From a virus, in the IMG/VR virus record IMGVR_UViG_3300042914_005431, positions 1 to 31,714 of that record: DNA of 31,714 nt; one strand, written 5' to 3'. The position numbers were made by a program, and so were the translations under genes. The notes below the pieces were generated by a model. That model worked only from the letters and a program-made list of their open reading frames with translations, did not search any database and was not told the DNA's origin. Shown in pieces: positions 28,216 to 31,714 of the stretch. Numbering within the stretch: the first letter of the stretch is position 1; each line of letters starts with the position of its first letter.

Positions 28216-28309
28216 ATGAAACAAGATTTAGAGCTACAACTGCAAAAAAAAATACCCTAAGATCTTGTGCGATCTTTATGGTAATGAGATGAAAACATGC
28301 ATGTGTTAA
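28216..28309 (+). pseudogene. Frameshifted remnant of a small conserved phage gene
   Basis: Starts MKQDLELQLQKK, then hits a run of nine A (28244-28252) and stops at 28258-28260. Removing one A opens YPKILCDLYGNEMKTCMC before a stop at 28307-28309. This resembles the N-terminus of the same protein family as the intact gene at 29080 (ELKENYPLLFYK..). The rest of the 28215-28429 gap holds no ORF, so this looks like a broken leftover; programmed slippage would give only a 30-residue peptide. Confidence 0.5.
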
Positions 28310-28345
28310 ATGTCCTTATAATAATCCCTAACAAATAAAATAAAT

Positions 28346-28366
28346 AATTAAGTATAGTGCTTAATT
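28346..28366. promoter_or_regulatory. Operator-like inverted repeat
   Basis: AATTAAG (28346-28352), seven-base spacer TATAGTG, CTTAATT (28360-28366), perfect 7-bp arms, in the gap ahead of the gene at 28430. Could be a repressor site or a weak RNA hairpin; AT-richness makes chance possible. Confidence 0.35.
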
Positions 28367-28429
28367 GGTACTACCATGTTTTTTTTCAAAAAAACTAATA
28401 AAATTATTTGAAAAGGATAGTCAATCTAT

Positions 28430-28819
28430 ATGGGACTAAACATGTATGCTTACGAAGTAAGTCCACTCATGGTAGTGGATGATTTTAAATTCAATGAGGA
28501 TAAATTCACAAAAGTTGTTGAATTAAAGTATTGGCGAAAGCATCGCCATCTCCATAATTGGATGGAAATGCTTTATCGTGAAAAGGGAGGAACAGAAAAA
28601 GATTTTAATTGTATTCCTCTTCGTCTTACATTAGAAGATTTAAATAATTTGGAAAAAGAAATAATGAGTGGTAAAATCTTTTTTCGAGGAAAGAGTGGTT
28701 TCTTTTTTGGAAGTGGGGAATATGATGATTATGCTAGAAACGATGATCTAAATTTTGTATATGATGCAAAAAGAGCTATTGCATCTGGTAATGCAGTGTA
28801 TTATAATAGTTGGTGGTGA
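28430..28819 (+). CDS. Conserved phage hypothetical protein, 129 aa
   Basis: Begins MGLNMYAYEVSP, has VELKYWRKHRHLHNWMEMLY, FNCIPLRLTLEDLNNLEKEI, GFFFGSGEYDD and ends VYYNSWW: a widespread phage protein family of unknown function (MGLDMYAY...Y.SWW). Starts a new gene block after the remnant at 28216; AAGGA 12 bases upstream may be a weak ribosome-binding site. Confidence 0.72.
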   Translation: MGLNMYAYEVSPLMVVDDFKFNEDKFTKVVELKYWRKHRHLHNWMEMLYREKGGTEKDFNCIPLRLTLEDLNNLEKEIMSGKIFFRGKSGFFFGSGEYDDYARNDDLNFVYDAKRAIASGNAVYYNSWW

Positions 28820-28825
28820 AATTTT

Positions 28826-29083
28826 ATGACAAAAAATATCTACAGTGAAAAAAAATTGTCTGTTCTTAATATTCTTGATAATCCTATTTCAGAGATTATT
28901 AAACAGCTTCATGATTTGGAAAATCAAGGATACAGTCATTTGAAAGTATCTGATTGCTGGGGGGGAACTATAACTCCTTATTCAGTTCGTTCTATGGTGA
29001 CTGTTGATAAAACAAAAGAAGATCTACTATCATTATTCAAACAAGTTGAAGATTTTAAAAATAAGTTAAATACTGGTTTATGA
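28826..29083 (+). CDS. Hypothetical protein, 85 aa
   Basis: Not recognised. Helical protein with ISEIIKQLHDLENQGYSHLK and VDKTKEDLLSLFKQVEDFKN. Six bases after the previous stop and ATGA overlap with the next gene. Confidence 0.58.
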   Translation: MTKNIYSEKKLSVLNILDNPISEIIKQLHDLENQGYSHLKVSDCWGGTITPYSVRSMVTVDKTKEDLLSLFKQVEDFKNKLNTGL

Positions 29084-29580
29084 AAACATTATTAGATGAA
29101 TTAAAAGAAAATTACCCTCTTCTTTTTTACAAAGAAGAGGGAGAAGCCATGCAACCTATTAATTTATTTGGCTTAGAAACAGATGCTGGATGGGATCACA
29201 TTATTGAAGCTATGTGTCATTTAATGTATAGAAGATATAAAAATATTAAACGTAATTGTGATTACTGGCTTAAGAAAGCTACAGATGAAGGTAATACAGA
29301 AGAGATACAAAAGTGCAAAGATCTTTTAGAAAAAGAAGAGCAAGAGGTTCCTAAGATTTGTCAAATTAAAGAAAAGTTTGGTACTCTTCGTGTTTATGTT
29401 GATAATCTTACACCTTATGTAGATGGTATAATTGATATGGCAGAAAGTATGTCAGAAATTACTTGTGAGAAATGTGGTAATTTGGGAAAAACCTATACTA
29501 TTGGCTGGCATAAGACTTTGTGTTATGAACATGCTAAAGAAAGATATGGAAAAGTGATTGACAATCCAGAAAGAAAATGA
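29080..29580 (+). CDS. Conserved phage protein with C-terminal zinc-ribbon-like motif, 166 aa
   Basis: LLDELKENYPLLFYK at the start, GLETDAGWDHIIEAMCHLM, then ICQIKEKFGTLRVYVD and DMAESMSEITCEKCG, ending GWHKTLCYEHA. This order (KYP..; gdGW; KEKFGtLR.Y; CE.CG; lC..H) marks a family common in phages, function unknown; C-x-x-C plus C/H may bind zinc. Compare the truncated relative at 28216. Confidence 0.72.
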   Translation: MKTLLDELKENYPLLFYKEEGEAMQPINLFGLETDAGWDHIIEAMCHLMYRRYKNIKRNCDYWLKKATDEGNTEEIQKCKDLLEKEEQEVPKICQIKEKFGTLRVYVDNLTPYVDGIIDMAESMSEITCEKCGNLGKTYTIGWHKTLCYEHAKERYGKVIDNPERK

Positions 29581-29581
29581 G

Positions 29582-29809
29582 ATGATATCGATCATGCAAA
29601 AGACAGTTGATATACAAAGTTTATACAAACAAATTGATAATTGTGAAACTCTAAGAAAAGAGTTAGCACATATTAAAACACCATATAGTATTCATAAAAT
29701 TATTGATCTATATGTTAGTGGTAATTACAATTCTGAATTGTTGCTCCAACATTCTTTGTATTATTTATTGAATCACTTAGTAGTGTTAAAAGCTACAGAA
29801 ACTATTTAA
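29582..29809 (+). CDS. Hypothetical protein, 75 aa
   Basis: Not recognised; helical. ATGs at 29558 (inside the previous gene), 29582 and 29594 are all in frame; 29582, one base after the previous stop, is the most natural. Confidence 0.5.
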   Translation: MISIMQKTVDIQSLYKQIDNCETLRKELAHIKTPYSIHKIIDLYVSGNYNSELLLQHSLYYLLNHLVVLKATETI

Positions 29810-29811
29810 TT

Positions 29812-30015
29812 ATGGAAATACCTCTAGACGCAATTCTCCTTCCCAAAGGAGCAGATCATTTTAATGAAGATTGGGCTATCTTTTTGGATAGAGGTTATTT
29901 AGTGTTTCAATCTCTCAAAGGAGAACATCATTGTATTTATTTAAAAGAAAATCTTTTGCCAGATTTGGTTGATGCTTTGATTGAATTGCAAAATAAAGAA
30001 AAAGATTTACCTTAA
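29812..30015 (+). CDS. Hypothetical protein, 67 aa
   Basis: Not recognised. Small alpha/beta protein (DWAIFLDRGYLVFQSLKGEH, then helix LLPDLVDALIELQNKEK). Two bases after the previous stop. Confidence 0.58.
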   Translation: MEIPLDAILLPKGADHFNEDWAIFLDRGYLVFQSLKGEHHCIYLKENLLPDLVDALIELQNKEKDLP

Positions 30016-30027
30016 GCTTTTTTGATT

Positions 30028-30264
30028 ATGACACCAACTCTTGAAGAAAAAGTAGAACAATACGAACAGTTCTTGCACAACATCAACATGATGCTCATTG
30101 CAAGTAATACAGAAGGTATTCAGAAATTGATTGACAATGCTGATCGTTGGAGCTACATGCATAGAGTTTCCAATGGAGAACTATCAGAGGAAGAGCAGCA
30201 GAAATTAATTGACAAAGCTTTTTGGAATTTAAACAAATTTTATACTTCACAGGAAACCAAATAA
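30028..30264 (+). CDS. Hypothetical protein, 78 aa
   Basis: Not recognised. All-helical, acidic (TLEEKVEQYEQFLHNINMML; EEEQQKLIDKAFWNLNKF). Start at ATG 30028; the frame is open to a TTG at 30022. Confidence 0.57.
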   Translation: MTPTLEEKVEQYEQFLHNINMMLIASNTEGIQKLIDNADRWSYMHRVSNGELSEEEQQKLIDKAFWNLNKFYTSQETK

Positions 30265-30265
30265 T

Positions 30266-30466
30266 ATGGGGCACTCAAACTATCAGCTCTCTGAGGAGCA
30301 AAAGAAGCAACTAGATAAACTCGCTAAGATCTTCATTGACAAAATTGAAGATGCATTGGCTAATGATGTTGGAGGTATTCTAGATCCATATGAAGGAAGA
30401 GTGTTGGACAATAACAAACTCACTGCAATGGTATGGTACATTGGTGATTATATTTCTGCTTCTTAA
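30266..30466 (+). CDS. Hypothetical protein, 66 aa
   Basis: Not recognised. MGHSNYQLSEEQKKQLDKLA followed by a short helix and AMVWYIGDYISAS. Co-transcribed with neighbours (1-base gaps on both sides). Confidence 0.57.
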   Translation: MGHSNYQLSEEQKKQLDKLAKIFIDKIEDALANDVGGILDPYEGRVLDNNKLTAMVWYIGDYISAS

Positions 30467-30467
30467 T

Positions 30468-30821
30468 ATGAAAAAAATAACTAAACCAGCTAGTAAAGAA
30501 GAAGCTGTCTATTATTCAGATTTTTCTGGTAAATGTTTTGATCAATATGAAGCTCCCGCAGAAATGTCTTTTAGCTTTAACTATGGATCAAAATATGATA
30601 CTAGTAAAGTTACTTTGCACTTAACTGATGAAGAAGCAGAAGAGGTTCTTAATTTTATTAAACAAAAATTGTCTGTAGATCGTATCGAACAATTGAAAAA
30701 GGCGTTAGATATTGAACAATTAAAATATGATGAATCTATAGAGTTTAGAGATTGGAGTAGTTGTGACCGTATTGTTTGCAATATGAATTTGCTGAAGAAA
30801 TTAACAGAAGATGGAGAATAA
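30468..30821 (+). CDS. Hypothetical protein, 117 aa
   Basis: Not recognised. N-terminal beta part (EEAVYYSDFSGKCF; MSFSFNYGSKYDTSKVTLHL) resembles small proteins that carry a DEEAEEVLNFIKQKL helix; the C-terminal half is a long charged helix. Start at 30468 immediately after the previous stop; a longer frame to 30390 lies inside the previous gene. Confidence 0.57.
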   Translation: MKKITKPASKEEAVYYSDFSGKCFDQYEAPAEMSFSFNYGSKYDTSKVTLHLTDEEAEEVLNFIKQKLSVDRIEQLKKALDIEQLKYDESIEFRDWSSCDRIVCNMNLLKKLTEDGE

Positions 30822-31143
30822 AAATAAATCAAAACAACAAACTGTAAAATATTTGGTGGGCCATTATATTATTTTTCTCCCACCAAGGGAAAAAGAATTT
30901 CATGTAGATTACATACATGACAATCTAGAATCAGCTATGAAAGATTTTCAGCATCTGTGTAGTGAATTGCCTAAAGAAACAGGTGTAGAGATTAGAAAAC
31001 AAACAACAGAATTTGCAGTTGGACGTATTTATGAACCAAATAATTTTGATAATATGAGTGAGGATGTAGCAAAATTTACATCAGTGATTGATGAAAATGT
31101 AGAAAAATTTGCATCTATATTTGACCAAGAAGGATTAATATGA
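30811..31143 (+). CDS. Hypothetical protein, 110 aa
   Basis: Not recognised. YLVGHYIIFLPPREKEFHVD forms a beta pair, followed by helices and an acidic C-terminus. 11-base overlap with the previous gene, 4-base overlap with the next. Confidence 0.55.
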   Translation: MENKNKSKQQTVKYLVGHYIIFLPPREKEFHVDYIHDNLESAMKDFQHLCSELPKETGVEIRKQTTEFAVGRIYEPNNFDNMSEDVAKFTSVIDENVEKFASIFDQEGLI

Positions 31144-31400
31144 ATCTGCTAAAACTAACAGTAGCTAATGGATCAGAAAAGGGTGGTTCTCTTTATGTCA
31201 ATAAAGACAAAATTTGTGGGTTTGTTCCGACCATAAGTCGATTTGGAGATGATTACGGCAAAGAAATAGGTTCTAATATTTTATTAGAGACTGGTTTTGC
31301 GTACATGGTTAAAGAAAGCGTTAAAGATATTTGTGAAATGTTGGAAAGTAGTAACGGGTATATTCAAATAACTTCCATGCCCAAAAAAACTGAAATTTAA
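31140..31400 (+). CDS. Hypothetical protein, 86 aa
   Basis: Not recognised. MNLLKLTVANGSEKGGSLYV followed by NKDKICGFVP and later VKDICEMLESSNGYIQI; the strand-helix pattern recalls small phage proteins with a flagellar FlbD-like or LytTR-like half fold, but no specific call is justified. Confidence 0.55.
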   Translation: MNLLKLTVANGSEKGGSLYVNKDKICGFVPTISRFGDDYGKEIGSNILLETGFAYMVKESVKDICEMLESSNGYIQITSMPKKTEI

Positions 31401-31404
31401 TTTG

Positions 31405-31629
31405 ATGAGTTCTAAAGTTTATCCAGAAGACTATACAGGACCAAGGGCTGGAAAATCTACAGACGAAGAATGGCTTGCAGTAAGACCCATTCAAGCCATG
31501 AGATGGATTGTAGATGGCACATGGACGTACAGTGATTTTGACTGTTATCTATATGCTTATTGTGAAGACGCTTATAAAATAGGTAGGAAAGATGGCATGA
31601 ATAGTGCAACAAATTATGAAATTCAATAG
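31405..31629 (+). CDS. Hypothetical protein, 74 aa
   Basis: Not recognised. Trp/Tyr-rich and acidic (DEEWLAVRPIQAMRWIVDGT, FDCYLYAYCEDAYKIGRKDG). Start at ATG 31405. After its stop another frame continues ENLEELTLQKIEEINDEA to 31685 without an ATG, possibly a degraded gene end. Confidence 0.55.
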   Translation: MSSKVYPEDYTGPRAGKSTDEEWLAVRPIQAMRWIVDGTWTYSDFDCYLYAYCEDAYKIGRKDGMNSATNYEIQ

Positions 31630-31681
31630 AAAACCTTGAAGAACTAACTCTTCAAAAAATCGAAGAAATTAATGATGAAGC

Positions 31682-31710
31682 TTGACATTCCACAAGAAAC
31701 CTGATAACAT
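31682..31710 (+). promoter_or_regulatory. Sigma70-like promoter at the right edge, gene lies outside
   Basis: TTGACA (31682-31687), 17-base spacer, TAACAT (31705-31710). By the spacing of the other copies (ATG 34-36 bases from the -35) the next gene should begin at 31716-31718, just past the window end. Confidence 0.55.
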
Positions 31711-31714
31711 TATA

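Noticed and set aside
1-31714. Bacterial chromosome or genomic island rather than phage
   Set aside because: DUF1501, ECF sigma and MoxR could suggest a bacterium, but the tail-tip operon, spanins, endolysin, tRNA cluster and gene overlap style fit a phage; no ribosomal, core metabolic or transposase genes are seen.

Overview
This AT-rich window is most likely part of a large tailed-phage (siphovirus-type) genome rather than a bacterial chromosome. It has a lambda-like tail-tip module (L, K-type JAMM peptidase, two copies of I, start of J), lysis genes (GH46-type endolysin, embedded spanin pair, two holin candidates), a tRNA cluster and dense runs of small overlapping genes. Three features point to a diderm host of the Planctomycetota/Verrucomicrobiota type: two Tat-signal DUF1501 proteins (a family abundant in those phyla), a Rz/Rz1-like spanin pair and an ECF-type sigma factor. 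The host assignment is inference.

Layout. 1-3690 (minus): tail-tip operon read leftward, J partial. 3743-6680 (plus): PD-(D/E)XK nuclease, GMP reductase, endolysin and small genes. 6686-7481: initiator-like tRNA-Met, about 420 bases of GC-richer structured non-coding sequence, then tRNA-Asn, tRNA-Tyr and tRNA-Cys. 7505-11100: small zinc-knuckle protein, DUF1501 protein 1, dCMP deaminase, a membrane peptide, and DUF1501 protein 2 with a small gene on the minus strand. 11151-15257: glycosyltransferase-like protein, metallophosphatase, cupin, spanins, ThyX and holin candidate, ending at a clear intrinsic terminator. 15276-17635: second holin candidate, two-TM protein, kinase-like protein. 17796-20437: UvdE and small proteins. 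20474-23660: ECF sigma, MoxR ATPase and metallopeptidase/VWA protein. 23725-28214: acyl carrier protein, FkbM methyltransferase, sulfotransferase-like protein and small genes. 28430-31629: small conserved phage-type proteins.

The most striking regulatory signal is a promoter class TTGAC(A/T)-16/17-TAnnnT. Its -35 lies exactly 34-36 bases before a start codon at seven genes (3743, 6184, 11151, 17796, 20474, 24743, 26572), and an eighth copy sits at the right edge. The -10 position puts the transcription start on or next to the ATG, so these mRNAs should be leaderless. Most other genes lack a visible Shine-Dalgarno sequence. The tRNA-Met carries the C1:A72 mismatch typical of initiators, which would fit a leaderless programme. 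Three of the seven genes also carry a perfect inverted repeat (8-13 bp arms) about 80-90 bases after the predicted transcript start.

Functionally the window combines nucleotide metabolism (GMP reductase, dCMP deaminase, ThyX), DNA repair (UvdE, nuclease), lysis, surface or glycan modification candidates (glycosyltransferase-like, FkbM, sulfotransferase-like, cupin), transcriptional takeover (ECF sigma) and a chaperone-type MoxR/VWA pair.
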